In this document: in pieces, positions 1 through 12,470 of the stretch
Position numbering within the stretch: the first letter of the stretch is position 1
How the letters are laid out: every line of letters begins with the position of its first letter
Source: Celoporthe dispersa
Taxonomy: Eukaryota > Ascomycota > Sordariomycetes > Diaporthales > Cryphonectriaceae
Direction: 5' to 3'
DNA length: 64,000 nucleotides
Assembly (NCBI GenBank): GCA_016584495.1
Contig: WAID01000009.1
Span: forward strand, 4,278,001-4,342,000
The notes under the pieces: model-generated
Told to the model about the DNA's origin: nothing
Database searches by the model: none
What the model saw: the letters and a program-made list of their open reading frames with translations, nothing else
Program-made: the position numbers and the translations under genes

Positions 1-3000
1 TGCGAGTCAACGGATAGGACGTCGGTGGCGCCTGTTACAAGTAAAGCATTGTTGTCAAGGCTGAATCGAATCCGCTCAATATTGGTCGGGAGGAAAGACG
101 TCCAGAGTGCCCTGTCTCCAGGTGATGAGAATGTTGCAAACGCTGTATGGAAACAGGCATCCAATGTCGCGGGGCTGACCAATAGCCTCGTGCTGTCTGA
201 GGGGTGGTGGCTGTCAAGGGTGGCAGCGGCGTAGTTGAGCCGTCTGTCGATAGATCTCAAGGCTTTGAAAGGGCCTGTGTACTCCAAGCCAAGACCCTCC
301 ATCATCTGGTAGAAGCTATCAATCCTGACAGGCAGAGTTTCTGCTCGAGAGCCATGCTGACGACAAGGCAAGGAGTGGACGGGTGTCTCGTCAAGGAGGA
401 CACGTAACTTGCCCTGAAAATTAAGCTTCATGGGCTTCATGTCGAATGACTTCACGGGTGTAGATGTCAGCTTGAAGTAGCCGTCAAGTGTCTGAGGCTG
501 GCCTGGTACCCCCTTCTCAGATGGCAGCATGGAGAGACTGAAGAGGGTCTCCACACCCAAGGAATCAGGCTCCAGAGTGATTCCGTTGAGAAACTCCAGG
601 TCATGAAGCTCAACAACAGTCGTCCTGTAGCCTTCAAGGACGACTCGAGCCGCATCAAGCGCCATGATGCAGTATGCTGATGCAGGGAGGAGGACCTGGC
701 CCTGGAACTTGTGACCTGCAAGCCAAGGAAGCTTGTCCATCTTCAAGATGTTGCGCCACCGCAAGTCCAAGTGGGTGTCGTCCATGGTTCGGACTCCCAG
801 GAGCTCATGTGGTGAGTGTTTCCGGAAGTGATATTGCTCTGATGGTCGGGATTCTCTCCAGTGGACCTGAGAGTGGTCCCACGGGTAGGTCGGCGCATCC
901 AATATGCGAGACTTGACCAGCGAGTGGGAAGGCGAGTCCGAGACAAATCTCCCTATGTCTATAGAAGAGGGGCCAAATTCGGTCCACATCTGCCCTATGA
1001 ACTCAGCCACAGCCAGGCGGTCTTCCTTGACTCTGTTGAGCCCAGACATGTACGGCATCGGTGTTCCAAGAACCTCTTTCATGGTCTCAGTTGCTGGTAA
1101 TTTGAGTGCTGGATGAGGACCAATCTCGATGGCCGCGTTCAGAGACCCGCAGTCTCTGAGTGCAGTGGTCAGAGCATCCTGGAACAGTACTGGGCAGACC
1201 ATGTTCTTGCCCCAATACCTGACCTTTAATTCCTCAGCACTTACTTCCTTGGCAGTACCATAGACACTGGAGATCCACTGGGTCTGGTTGTCTGTAGGGC
1301 AGAAGGGATAGATTTCGAAGCGGCAGTCATCGAGAGCCCTGCAGTACTCCTCCACGGGTTTGTTCATGTGGAACGAGTGGTACGCAGTGTCGACGTTCAA
1401 CACCCTTGCAAAGATGTTTTGACCCTTCAGATTGCTGGCCGCGGCCAGTATTGTCTCGGAATCGCCCGCCAGGGTGGTCAGTGTCTGTGAGTTGCTGGCC
1501 GCAACACAGATTGTGTCCTTGTACTCGTGCTGGGAACAAAATTCCTCTGCCTGCTGGCGAGAAAGTCCGCAGGCAAGCATACCGCCTTTTTGACCCTTTT
1601 TCCCCGATGCGAGGTGTGTGTACCGACCACGATAGTAGGAGACCAGCATCGCTTGTCGCTGCGTGATCCGGCCAGCTGCATACGCTGCTGCGATTTCGCC
1701 TGAAGAGTGGCCGACCACACAGGCAAAGGAAATGCCAATGCTCTTGAGGAAGTCAACGACACCAATCTGCAGGGCAGTGCAGAGTGGTTGCGAAATCGCA
1801 GCCGTGTGAATTCTGGAGTCTTCCTTGCCCATCATGAGTTGTGCCTCTATAGACCAATCTGGTGGATCTGCGCAAGTCTGAAGGATGGTATCCAAACACT
1901 GAATGGTGTTGCGGTATACTGAGCTGATCGTGTATAGTCCCTTGGACATCCCAGCGTATTGGGCTCCTTGGCCTGTGAATATGCCAAGTATCCTAGGTCG
2001 AGTATGCAACTGCTTAGGAAGGAAAGTGACAGAGTCCATGGCAGCAGCGGCCTGAGCAAGATCTTCTGCAGTGATGGCCACACGGTAGTTGTGTGCAGTG
2101 CGGTTTTGATAGAGGTGCCAAGCAAGCTCGTTGTACCCAAGACTATTATCGTCTAGGATGAAGGCTCTGTAGTTGTGTAGAGTGCCACGAAGCGATGTCT
2201 CACCAGCAGCGGAGAAAAGCAAGGGCAGCACTATATCCTCCGAGCTCATCTGTTTTATTATTCCAGCCATGGATACTGACGTTGGGAAATTGGAAAGCCG
2301 CTTGGATAACTCCGGATTGAATGAGTGTGCAACACTGTCGTGAATATCCGGGTTATAAACCTCGATAATTGCATGTGCATTGGTGCCACCAAACCCGAAA
2401 GAGTTGACAGAGGCTCTGCGAGGATGTCCTGGTGCTGGGGATGGCCATTCCGTTGATGCGGAGGGGATGTGAAGGCAATCACAAAAGGGCATCACCGCTG
2501 GATTGAGCGATTCCAGGTGCAGGTTGGGAAGCACAAAACCGCCCTTCAGGCACTGCACCACCTTAAGCAGCCCTGCCAGCCCAGCGGCACCTTCAGTATG
2601 GCCGATGATCGTCTTCACGGAACCAACCAACAGCCTCTGCTCGCAGGACTCGGGTGATTTTTCGCTCTCAACTGTCTCTCTCCCGCCAAAGAAAGCATCG
2701 TAGATGGCGCGGGCCTCGAGAGGATCGCCGACAGGTGTGCCGGTCCCGTGAGCCTCGAAGAACTGCGGCCTGTGGTCGGGATTGGCAGTGTCCAGACCCG
2801 ACCTGCGATAGGTTTCTTTGATGAGAGCAGTCTGCGCATGGGGATTCGGCATAGTAATGCCTTTTGTTCTTCCGTCCGAGTTTACGCCTGTCTCTCGGAT
2901 TATGGCCTGGATGTTGTCGCCGTCGGCTAGAGCTTGGCCTAAGGTCTTGATAAGGACGGATGCCACACCCTCTCCCCGTGCGTATCCTGTAGCTCAACAA

Positions 3001-3787
3001 GGGATAGAGTCAGTCGGCTGTAGTTGAATGTTGAAGCAACGTTACGGACGGGGGAAAGAGATTTACCGTCAGCCTTTGCATCCCACATTCGAGAATGGCC
3101 AGTCGGACTAAGCATATGAAGATTTGATTCCGCAATGAATTGTTCCGGGGTGAGCATCAGATTGACTCCAGCAACACAGGCCATCGTAGTCTCTCCCGAC
3201 CGAAGAGAGTGCACGCCCTGGTGCAGAGCGACGAGGCTTGCCGAGCAAGCTGTGTCTATCGTCATGGAGGGTCCGTGGAAGTCGAAGAAGTACGAGACAC
3301 GATTTGCGATGTTGGACCTGGCGTTTCCGGTGGCAGCATACTGGGAAGCATTGAGATCGTCCCGGGAGGACAGCGTGTGGTAATCGTCCGTCATGACTCC
3401 GGCAAACACAGCCACCTGTTTCCCTGCGTATTGTTGAAGAGTGTATCCGGCCGACTCAAGCGATTCGTACACCACTTCCAGGAGCAGACGCTGCTGCGGG
3501 TCGATGGCCTCGGCCTCCTTGGGAGTGATGTTGAAGAATTGGGCATCGAACAAGCGGTGGTCTTGCTCCAGCCAATAGGCCTTGGTCGAGTTCGTGGTAC
3601 CATGGTATTCGCCGTCTTCATGAAAGAACGCTGTGCTAGAGAACCTGTTTTGAGGAACAGGGCGGGACAAGTCTTCAGGCTTGGCATGCTGTTTGCAGAG
3701 ATCATGCGGGGATTTGATGTTTCCTGCGAAACGACAACTGCTCCCTACGAGCGCAATCGGCTCCAACGGCGGCTGTGGATAGGGCAT
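1..3787 (-). CDS. Highly reducing type I polyketide synthase, N-terminal part (KS-AT-DH), truncated by window edge
   Basis: Builds a polyketide backbone by iterative condensation of malonyl units. Exon 1 is 3067-3787 and exon 2 runs from 2986 past position 1; the intron 2987-3066 (GTAAAT...CTACAG) interrupts the ketosynthase between Asp-Gly and Tyr-Ala-Arg-Gly. KS: active-site Cys181 in DTACSAS (most homologues have DTACSSS), EAHGTGT near 2750, and a C-terminal GFGGTNAHA near 2390. AT: GIFTGQGAQYAGM near 1970, nucleophile GHSSGE near 1705, YHSFHM near 1380. DH: HKFQGQVLLPASAY (catalytic His) near 700 and a second-half LDACFHTAF near 150. The frame is open to base 1, so the usual MT/ER/KR/ACP parts would lie outside. 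The start is the first in-frame ATG, about 70 nt after a TATATA. The order and the motif GEYHGTTNSTKAYW fit fungal HR-PKS rather than a non-reducing PKS. The product is unknown. Confidence 0.96.
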
Positions 3788-3856
3788 CTTGAGATTCTTT
3801 TCGGTATGCTGATACAAGCGATTGTTAGTGATCTCCGCTGTTCAATAGTGTTTGAA

Positions 3857-3862
3857 TATATA
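3857..3862 (-). promoter_or_regulatory. TATA-like box of the PKS gene
   Basis: A TATATA hexamer on the minus strand about 70 nt upstream of the PKS ATG at 3787, with no ATG between them. Position and sequence suit a core promoter; the transcription start is not determined. Confidence 0.45.
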
Positions 3863-6800
3863 AGTAGAGGCCAAAGACAAAACCTGCAAAGAAAACTGGA
3901 AGGAAATCTTGGTGCAAACTTGGGGCTCGACCAAGACCTTGGAAGACACTTACTCTATATGATATATTCTCCTGATATGATAGGCCCCGATCACTATGGG
4001 GATGGTAGTTTCAAGAAGTACTTGCTGTGAGCAGTGGTAGTGAGGAGGAGTATCAAGGGATGCCACTGTGGAGAGGTTTCGTGTCTAGACAAAGAGAAGC
4101 ACAAATTACTTGGTTTTTGATAGATAAAACACCTTTGTTCGTGTACCAATGTTTGATCTGCTTGGTGAGTACTCTGAGGGTGCATGGAAGAAGGAGAGAG
4201 AGAGACCAATGTGACACCTCCGCCGTGGAGTCGGTCTTTATACCAGAATAATCTGCCTAGATGTGGTAAATGGAAGATGTGATGCGTGACGAGTGACGAG
4301 TGACTTGAAAGATTGCTCACACAGCATATTCAATTGGTAAGATTTGCTGTGCTACTCAAGCTGAATGAAAAGCGGAGTTCCCGAGTTTCTTGAGAGCTTG
4401 ACCAAGCTCTTCGTAGAAAATGCGTACCCAGGCACGTAGCCAGGCACAGACAACCCAGCCCTCCCTATGGACCCCAATGTTCTCTGTTGGTTTAGCCTGT
4501 CCTAATCGACACATGTTGGGTCCAATGGTGTGAAGTCTATACGAAAAGAAAAGGAAAAAGTCCTTTTGGTACTTTTGTATGTTGAGACTCAGCCGGCTTG
4601 GAATTACCTGACAAGCTGAAATTAAGAAGAAGGGGGGGGGAGGGTCATGATCACTTCTTGGGAGAAAATATCCCTGCATAGATGATTGCCTAGTGAGGTT
4701 ATTCAGCTATGTGATAAGGTATTGTGTTAATTAGGAATCGTGTCAAAGAAACCAAGTCCACTTTCTTCGATCACTACTCAAGAAGTTGGCACGGGTGGCG
4801 GAGAGCTCCATAGTACTAATACAGTAGAAGTGTATGTATTGCATACCTTAATTAGCTAGCACCCGACCTAGCGCCCATTCTCTGGATGATGATTTACTAT
4901 TTGTGGTATGTCCCTCAACAAGAGTGGAAGGCCAGGGGGGTGGTAAAACAGGAACATGGCTATGTAATATATCACAGACTACACTGAAAGTGAATCTTTG
5001 CTGGTGGTACAAGTGGTGGAGCTGCGGGTACCAGTCTCGAATCTGAGTCACTGTATTCATCTTTGGGTCCTTGCATCAAGTGATCAGAGTACCATGCATG
5101 TCAGTTGTTGGTAAAGGCAACTTACATCATACGTTCAGCTCGTATACTAAGTACTCGGAAGGCAATGCACCCAATGTTTCTCATCTGCCCTAGGAGACAA
5201 ATGACTCTTCAAAATGCAGAATTTTGATACAACTACTGGTACTATTCAAAATATGTCTAGAGCTGCAGGCCTCTATATGTGTTCTATGATCCTTATCTGC
5301 ACAGTTGTAGCCCTTGCTACAGGAGTTGACTTTTTTTTCTCTCTCTCTTCTTTTCCCCCAATTGCTGCCAGATTTTATTTCAAGGCCTCCAAGTCACAAT
5401 TTGATACTGACCAGAAGGACATCATCCATACGGCCGTCAGGTCTCGGTAGTAGGAAAGCTAACCTATTTGTGTGATTGGCAAAGGTCAGCTGAGGCTGAG
5501 TTTCCAATATCACAGCCAATAAAAGGCTTCTGATTGGTCGCTGCAAATCTCCTACTGAGCCAACCCTCCTCCACCCCTCCACCACCCTTTTCTGTTTCCC
5601 TCCTATAGTACGGTTTTCCGGGAAGCATCCTAGCCCCACTGGTTCATGTGGTATGCGATAGACTCTAGGCTGCCGGTTTACTGATTTGTGATAGATCGAA
5701 AAAAGCCGCCTTATTTACTTTTTTACTTTCATTTTTTTCAGCCTGGAGGTTCTGCCTTAGCCCCTTCGGAGAGGAGCTGACCATTCGGAAACATATCTCA
5801 TGTATCACATGCTCCCGCAGCCTGTCATGTTGCGTGACCAGTGTTGGAATAAGAGTCACTACAGACGCGCAAAACGTGCTGCCACCCAACATCCGAGCCC
5901 AACATCCGAGGCATTTTTAAGCAGCCTTCTCAGCCTAACGCAGTCCAGCTAGCTATCCAGGGAGCCTCGTCAAGCGTTTGAACCGGGCTTGATATTCCTG
6001 GTTATCTGTGTGAGTAATGCTCTATGACGATACCTGAGGATTCTTCCTTGTCCTCTTTGCCGAGGAGGACATGACGTGAGACACGTCCAGTTTTCTGTTT
6101 CATTTTCAAACCTGCCGTCGGTCGAATCCTCGAGCCCCCACGGCCCCTCCGTTCATTCCGCTTATAATCTCGATGATTTTTTTTTTCAAAGTAATGACAC
6201 CGGCCAGTCTTTTCTCAATCAAAGCAACAACCTTGAACCAGGCTTCATCTAGGAAAACACACGGACTGACCACGATCAGCGTTTGATATTGAAAATAACT
6301 TGTAGGTGTGATAGACCGTTGGTAAATCAGGTGACTCTCATCATTTGGGCCGTTCCTGATGCGGCGAAGAGGATACGTCCTCTCTGCTAAGCTTCCTTTC
6401 TTCCGAGCGTCTCTCTGGAAATTAACCTCATGCAGGCAACGGCACCCGATGGTCGGGCTGGTGCAATGTTGCGCAGTGCTGCCTGAAGACATACGGAAGT
6501 GGAAACCAAGTCATGTAGAGGAGCATGTCACTCTTCACGTTCGACAATCAACATTCCCGCCCAATCTGGCATTTGAGGGTAACAGGAGAACAAGATGAGG
6601 TGTGCTGAGCGGTTCTGAAGTGTGACCGAACGGTCCAATGAGCTTCTGGACAAGGTATGTTGTGCAATCACACACACGCACGCACGCCTACCCACACCCA
6701 GACCCTTCCTCAGCTTGAGTGTTATCATCCCGATCCATAATAGACTCCAGCACTAGGCCTCATACAGGGGGAGCCCTCGTTCTACGAGATAGACGAGAAA

Positions 6801-7520
6801 AATCCTTTGTTGTTCTCTGGTCGCCCCACGCGCCGCTGTCCGTGCAATCTCGCGAGCCACTCATATGCGAACCACGAGGGAGCTGCTCAAACCTGGAGGG
6901 ATTCGTGAGACTGCGGCTTCCAGATGTCGTACGTATATGGCGTCAGCCCGAATGTCTGGGTTGTTGTGCATCGTCAATAGGCGGCTTGCATGGTTGCTTC
7001 TTCGGACCCAAGATAAACTTAAGGGTTGTAACGTAACGCAACGTCCATCTGTCTAGGAGCATGCACAAAGCGGCCGTCAACGCAAGCCTTTTTTTTTTCT
7101 CTTCTCTCTTTCTTTCCTCACACATTGCTGAGTGGCGTCAAATGGTTCATCTCGTGACTGTTGTGTGTGTGTGGTGTCTGACAAAGATCCTGCAACTTTC
7201 ACACGTGGGACGATCTGGAATGGGGTTTACCTTCTAGACCGTTTGACACCGGATTTGGGTTGAGACTGGTACACGAACGCGCACACGCACATGCACACAC
7301 CTCGTCTATCGAGTTCCGGAAGTTGTCACATTACGACAGGGTGTCTCGGGGAACCAAGGCCGCTTTCGAGTCTGAAATTATTCGAGTTGAGACTTTTCTT
7401 TTTGATCTAAGCTGGGTGCCGCCGATATCTCCTGTCTATCCTCGGAGTATTGATCTCCCGCATCGCTATCAATTACCTCATGAAAGATACGTGAGTAGTA
7501 TACTCACTCGCCAGTCAAGC
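3863..7520. other. Long intergenic region between PKS and flavohemoglobin genes
   Basis: No convincing gene. Open frames here are short, lack motifs and have no plausible splice partners. It holds a small tandem repeat of GACGAGT units at 4285-4304, CA/CG-rich microsatellites at 6668-6688 and 7273-7300, and a GT run at 7160-7174. It would contain the PKS upstream regulatory region and the 3' region of the flavohemoglobin gene. Confidence 0.6.
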
Positions 7521-8903
7521 TCAGTCGTCTTCCACATCACCTGTAGCGAACAGCTCAAGGAACACCCTCTCCTTCTCCACTCCCATGTCTATCAACTTCT
7601 TCCGTGTGTCCAACATGAACCCCTCCGGCCCGCAGATGTAATATTCCGCCCTGCGATCCTGCACGAACAACGTGGCCTCCCTGTCCAACATCGATATATC
7701 CAACCTGGGCAGCCCCTTCACGCCTTTGTCATTGTCGTCCTCGTTGTCGTCGTCGTTGCTCAGCCCCTGTCTCAGGTGCACGTGGGTCACGGCTCGCCCC
7801 TTCATTTCCTGTAGGACAGAGGCGACCTCCTCTGCGAATGGTTGTGCAGCAGAGGACCGGGACGTGTGGACCCACGAGATAGGCCTCTCGACTTCTGCCG
7901 ACGGTTGCTGGCGGCCGTGCAGGGCGTGCAGCATGGCTAGCAAGGGGGTGGCGCCGACGCCCGCTGACACGAGGACGACTGGTGCACCCGCCTTGAGGAT
8001 GTCGGACGGGTCGAGGAAGAACTCCCCATGCGGGTGTGACAGTTCCACCGTGTCACCCTCCTCATAAATGCCGTGCAGCAGATTCGACACCATCCCGTCG
8101 TCCACCGATCTTCCATCATCACCGTCATCACCATTACCATCACGACTATAGCGCTCCCTCTTCACAGTCACCCGGTACTGACGTCCTCCGCCCGCGGTCC
8201 AGTGGCTCAGGCTGTACTGTCTGCTCTGTAGATGGCCTAGTCGCGGCACGGGAACCTGCAGGCTGACGTACTGGCCCGGCAGGAACATCGGCAGAGGGAC
8301 CACGCCGTCGACGGGCTCGAGGTAGAAGCTCGTAATCTCCTCTGCCTCCACCACCTTTTTGGCGATGCGGAAACTCCGCCACCCCGTCCAGTTCCCGTCG
8401 GACTCGTACAGCTGCTGCTCGCGCCCGATAAAGACCTGTGCCAAGATCCCGTACGCAGCCGTCCACGCGTTGACGATCTCAGGGGTGGCGATGGTGTCGC
8501 CAAGGACCTGAACAATAGCTGCGATGAGGTGGCTTCCCACGATGTCGTACTGCTCTGGCCGGATGAAGAGGCTGGCGTGCTTCTGAGCTATGCGCTCGAT
8601 GGCGTGTGTTAGTTTGGGCAAGTCGTCGATGTATGTGGCATAGGCGAGCACTGCTCGAGCGAGGGCCCGTGGCTGGGCGTGTGTGGCTTGAGAGGTGTGG
8701 CTAAAGATGTCCTTCATGGCTGGGTGAGACTTGATCATGTTGCTGTACATAGTTGTCGTGATGGACTCGCCGTGAGCCTGGAGAACAGGTACTGTGGCCT
8801 TGATAATGGCTATCTGGGACGAGGAGAGTGGTGCCGTCTTGGGCAGGGCGTCCCCTACTAAGCCTGGCTTGGGCTCTGATGCTGGGGTTGGCTGAACCTC
8901 CAT
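7521..8903 (-). CDS. Flavohemoglobin (nitric oxide dioxygenase)
   Basis: Oxidises NO to nitrate using O2 and NAD(P)H; protects against host or self-made NO in cytosol or mitochondria. One exon, 460 aa. Globin domain about residues 25-165 with B10 Tyr53 (MYSNM), proximal haem His109 (QKHASLF) and the following PEQYDIVG. FAD-binding reductase domain about 172-300 with RQYSLS at 228-233. NAD(P)H domain from about 305 with SAGVGATPLL at 313-322 and CGPEGFM at 424-430. Longer than the roughly 400 aa of bacterial Hmp because of an N-terminal extension and two Asp-rich loops (about 257-270 and 382-394). No targeting signal is obvious. All three modules are complete, so it should be active. Confidence 0.97.
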   Translation of the reverse strand: MEVQPTPASEPKPGLVGDALPKTAPLSSSQIAIIKATVPVLQAHGESITTTMYSNMIKSHPAMKDIFSHTSQATHAQPRALARAVLAYATYIDDLPKLTHAIERIAQKHASLFIRPEQYDIVGSHLIAAIVQVLGDTIATPEIVNAWTAAYGILAQVFIGREQQLYESDGNWTGWRSFRIAKKVVEAEEITSFYLEPVDGVVPLPMFLPGQYVSLQVPVPRLGHLQSRQYSLSHWTAGGGRQYRVTVKRERYSRDGNGDDGDDGRSVDDGMVSNLLHGIYEEGDTVELSHPHGEFFLDPSDILKAGAPVVLVSAGVGATPLLAMLHALHGRQQPSAEVERPISWVHTSRSSAAQPFAEEVASVLQEMKGRAVTHVHLRQGLSNDDDNEDDNDKGVKGLPRLDISMLDREATLFVQDRRAEYYICGPEGFMLDTRKKLIDMGVEKERVFLELFATGDVEDD

Positions 8904-11117
8904 CGCGCAGTTTTGCTTCTTCGAGTTGAACCGGTGATGACAAAAGCTTGTTAAGCTGGTGAATTCTGTCGCTCAATGATGTGAATTCTGACCTACCATA
9001 ATTAGCACTTACCTGAAAATTGCAGCGTGTTGGGTGCGACGGCCTATTTATCTTTTTTTCTCATAGAGCTTCGGGTACAAGTTCGAAATTTCCACGGAGA
9101 TGCGCTTTCCAGACGAGGGTATTCCGAGGAGAAACTCATCATCTCGTCCACAAAACATCATACGATATTGGGTCGTAGCAGGCCCTCGTCGGCGACCAGT
9201 GAGGTGCCATGAGTCCGCCTCGCTTTCCTTCCATGACCCCACTTCCACTTCTCCTGCGCCGAGGAATCCTGCTAGGTGTGACCACTGACGAGGATTTGAT
9301 TGATTGTGTGTGTGTTTGATTTGTCACGTCGCGATGTCCGGGTGGATCGATGTTCACGTATAAGCAAGAAAAAAAACAGGCCGCCTTTCCGGGCTATGAC
9401 CCGGTCTGTTTTCGCGATGTTTACTTCTCCGCGGAACTGAGGCGCATCTTGCTACAAGGGATATCCGTCTTATATATGCAATAGACGGGGCAAACCTCCA
9501 TTGCTGCATACTATGGTATGCATGCCACATCACTACCTCTTCGCCCGCCATATGCTCTCACGTCTTCATCAATATCGATTTATTCCGATCATTCAAGAGT
9601 CCCATGAGTCAGACCAGGAAGAAAGAAGGAAAAAGAAAAAGGCCACCAGACACGATCGTAACTGCTTGGTTCCTCGAGCCTATGCGGCTCTTGTCAACCT
9701 CCCCTGCTGCATCTAAATTACCATACATCCAGGATCCGGCCCCAGCTCATCTAATTCTTGGCAGGTAAGCCCAATGAGCTTACGCACAGCCTTGAACCAT
9801 CGCAGGCTATTCCTTGCCTTGCTAGCACTGATGCTGCTGGCCAGCGCTTGCGCCCCTATACTGTTTCACCTGCTTTTATTCTGTGTATTGTGGCTCTTGC
9901 TTCCAATTACATGCAATTTTTGTGAGTACAGATTTATGCACCCCGCTTCGCGCCCTGAATAGGTACGTAATGACCTACTGCGCGTTCTGATCTCAGACGC
10001 GCCGTCCTCCGATGGCTGAAAATCTCGGAACCATAATGATCAGTCCTTTACACTAATCAATAAAGGTATTAAGAAAGCGTGTTACACTGTAATTTATACC
10101 ATATAGCTACGAGGAGTGAGTTCGCGTCTAGGCATGGCAGATCTAAAAGTTGAAAGACGAGCTGCGGCTCGGTAGGTCGGATGCCGGCCTTCCCGTGTCA
10201 ACTCAAGTCATTTTCTGTCAAAAATATAAGCACATAATGTCTCTAGATTCTTCGGAGTATAGTAGCCTCACTGTCCACCATGTTGGCAGTAATTGCAATC
10301 GTTTGTTTGTGAGGTGGGAGCACAAGAATATGTATGGCATAGGAAATTGTTTTCTTTTTTTCTCTCTTTCTTTTCTTTTCTTACCCTCCGCTAGCGTACA
10401 ACCCTTACAAAAGGTTATTATCGATCACAATTTGGTTTCAGTCGACCATGTTATGGTTCTTTTATAATACTCAATTAGGTATTGTCGCTGTTGAAAGAAT
10501 GGGTGATTGCCATAGTGTAGTGCAGAGTCTCAAGTTACTAAACGGTCATGGTGTGGCGGCAACAGTGACCCAATCTCAGCTATGCAGTGGTTCATTCAGG
10601 AGTTTTGCCGAATCATATTCACAAGGAGTAATCAAATATTTCGATCTACCACGAAATTTAAGTTTGAGTCAGCACGGCAATGTCTCCGTCAAAGATCCAG
10701 GAGATATGCGTACTGTGGCAATGCATAGTGAGGACGACCGCGGCTAGGTGGCTGCATTGTTATAGCTCGTTGCTTATTCATACAGAATCACCCAAGCGGT
10801 CCAGTTTGGCGCCGGCACGGCCTGGAAAAAAGGTGGAATCTTCCCCGTGGGACAAAAGCAAGCAGTGAGGGGGACAGTGGCCCGGAGCAGGCGACTCCAC
10901 GCCGTTCTCCATTGTCACCTCAAAATCGTGAGGGGCTTTACGTGGACCTACGTGAGGGGTGAATCGCGGAGATTTAAGACATGAGTCTTCAACTTCAACC
11001 TGACTTCCCTCACACAGAGATTAGTCAGTTCCAGGCACAGTACATAAAATACTTTGAATCGAAAGCAGCAAAGAATCAACAAACAGATCGAAGAACAAGC
11101 ACAAACAGACAGACACC
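8904..11117. other. Intergenic region between divergently transcribed flavohemoglobin and transaldolase-family genes
   Basis: About 2.2 kb shared upstream space. A 62-codon plus-strand frame at 9774-9962 with a Leu-rich stretch looks like a membrane peptide but has no supporting context. I see no RNA gene or repeat of note beyond short A-rich runs (near 9370 and 9625). Confidence 0.5.
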
Positions 11118-12470
11118 ATGGCAGAGACCAAGGCGACCCCCTCGTGGCTCGAGAAGCTCGAAGAGCAACGCAAGTGACGGGGTTCCCAACATGAGTATGA
11201 ATGCGATCTGGCTGACACATCGTCACAGTCAACGTTGACGTGGACTGGATGGATACAGAGTACATCAAAAGCATGCCGCAGCGGCTGGGATTGAAACCTC
11301 ATGACCAGACCAGCAACCAGCTGTGGGTCGATGTCGAGCTACACAACGAGGTCAACGCCGAGATCCTTAAACAGACGGCACTGGAGCTCAAGGACAAGGG
11401 CTGGCTGCACATCTACACCCGTGCCGTGCGTAATAAATACTTACTCCGCTGTGGTTGCGATTCCTCGTCCAAAAAGGCACGTTGCTAATGAAGCGTCTTC
11501 CGTACAGTCCGTCTTGTTGTGCAAGAAGAACATCGATAACATCCGCGGTCGCGCCCTGCTGCAGACCCTCCCTTCGCAAGCCTACGACGAGCAGGCGACG
11601 ATCGCCCACGCCCGGCTGTACGACGAGGAGTTCAAGCGTGTTGGCATCACGCGCAGCCGATACTGCATCAAGATCCCCTCGACCGGGCCTGCTCTGAACG
11701 CGGCAAAAGTGCTGTCCCAGGAGCTTGATGAGGAGGGTCTCCCGATTGCAACGCTGGGCACCGCAATCTTTGGTCTTCCACAGGCCATCGCGGCTAGCCA
11801 GGCGAATATGCTGTACATCAGCCCCTATTTCAATGGTGAGTAATAAGGCTCTTGTTTCCCTTTTGTCAATATACGGGACTTGTCGAGGCTGACCACCGGA
11901 CCAGAGATCCGGGCCCACAGCGACTTGAGCATCTGGCCCGACGTCGAAGATCCTGCGACGCAACACCCCATGTCCGCGCGCGTGGTCCAGATGATCCAGA
12001 CGTACAAGACCTTATACAAGGAGACAGGAAAGCCTCAGCCCAAGATGAAACTCGCGAGCTTCATCTCGACCAAGGAGGTCATGGCCGCCGCTGAGTTCGG
12101 CTGCCACTCGGCCACCATCTCGCCCAAGATGCTCGACGAGCTCGCGACGCTCAAGTACGACGGCGCGACAGTGCATGCGGGTGACGTCGTGCCCAAGCCT
12201 GACCCCGGCGTCGAATATTACCAGTCTGCAGGACCGACACCGGTGCGGCTTCAGAAGCTGGCGACCATTGATCCGCTCGCGGCGGCGGAGTGGGACGGTC
12301 AGCTGGCCAGCACCAAGGTGGACTACCTTGCCGGCGGGGGAGCCGCCCTGCATAAGACGTTTGAGGCAGACCCGATCACCAAGGCTCGCCTGGATTCCGC
12401 CCTCGAGACCTTTATAGAGGCTGAGAACAAGAGCAAGCAGAAGATCGAGGCTGTTCTGGCTTCTCTGTGA
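11118..12470 (+). CDS. Transaldolase-family protein (class I aldolase fold)
   Basis: Four exons: 11118-11169, 11229-11425, 11508-11835, 11905-12470, giving 380 aa. The first intron (11170-11228) starts with GC rather than GT, in the strong GC-donor context GCAAGT; this is the only junction that joins EEQ to LNVDVDW in frame. The other introns are GT-AG with branch sites GCTAATG and GCTGACC. The expected Schiff-base lysine lies in CIKIPSTGPALNAAK (exon 3), followed by LGTAIFGLPQAIAA and YISPYFNEIRAHSDL, the layout of the fungal transaldolase-like family. Transaldolases move a dihydroxyacetone unit between sugar phosphates in the cytosol; whether this paralogue serves the pentose phosphate pathway is not shown. 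It ends at a TGA with no extension. Confidence 0.9.

Noticed and set aside
3140..4030. 296-codon plus-strand frame across the PKS start
   Set aside because: It is antisense to the PKS KS domain and promoter; its translation has no motif, and the minus-strand reading shows KS signatures.
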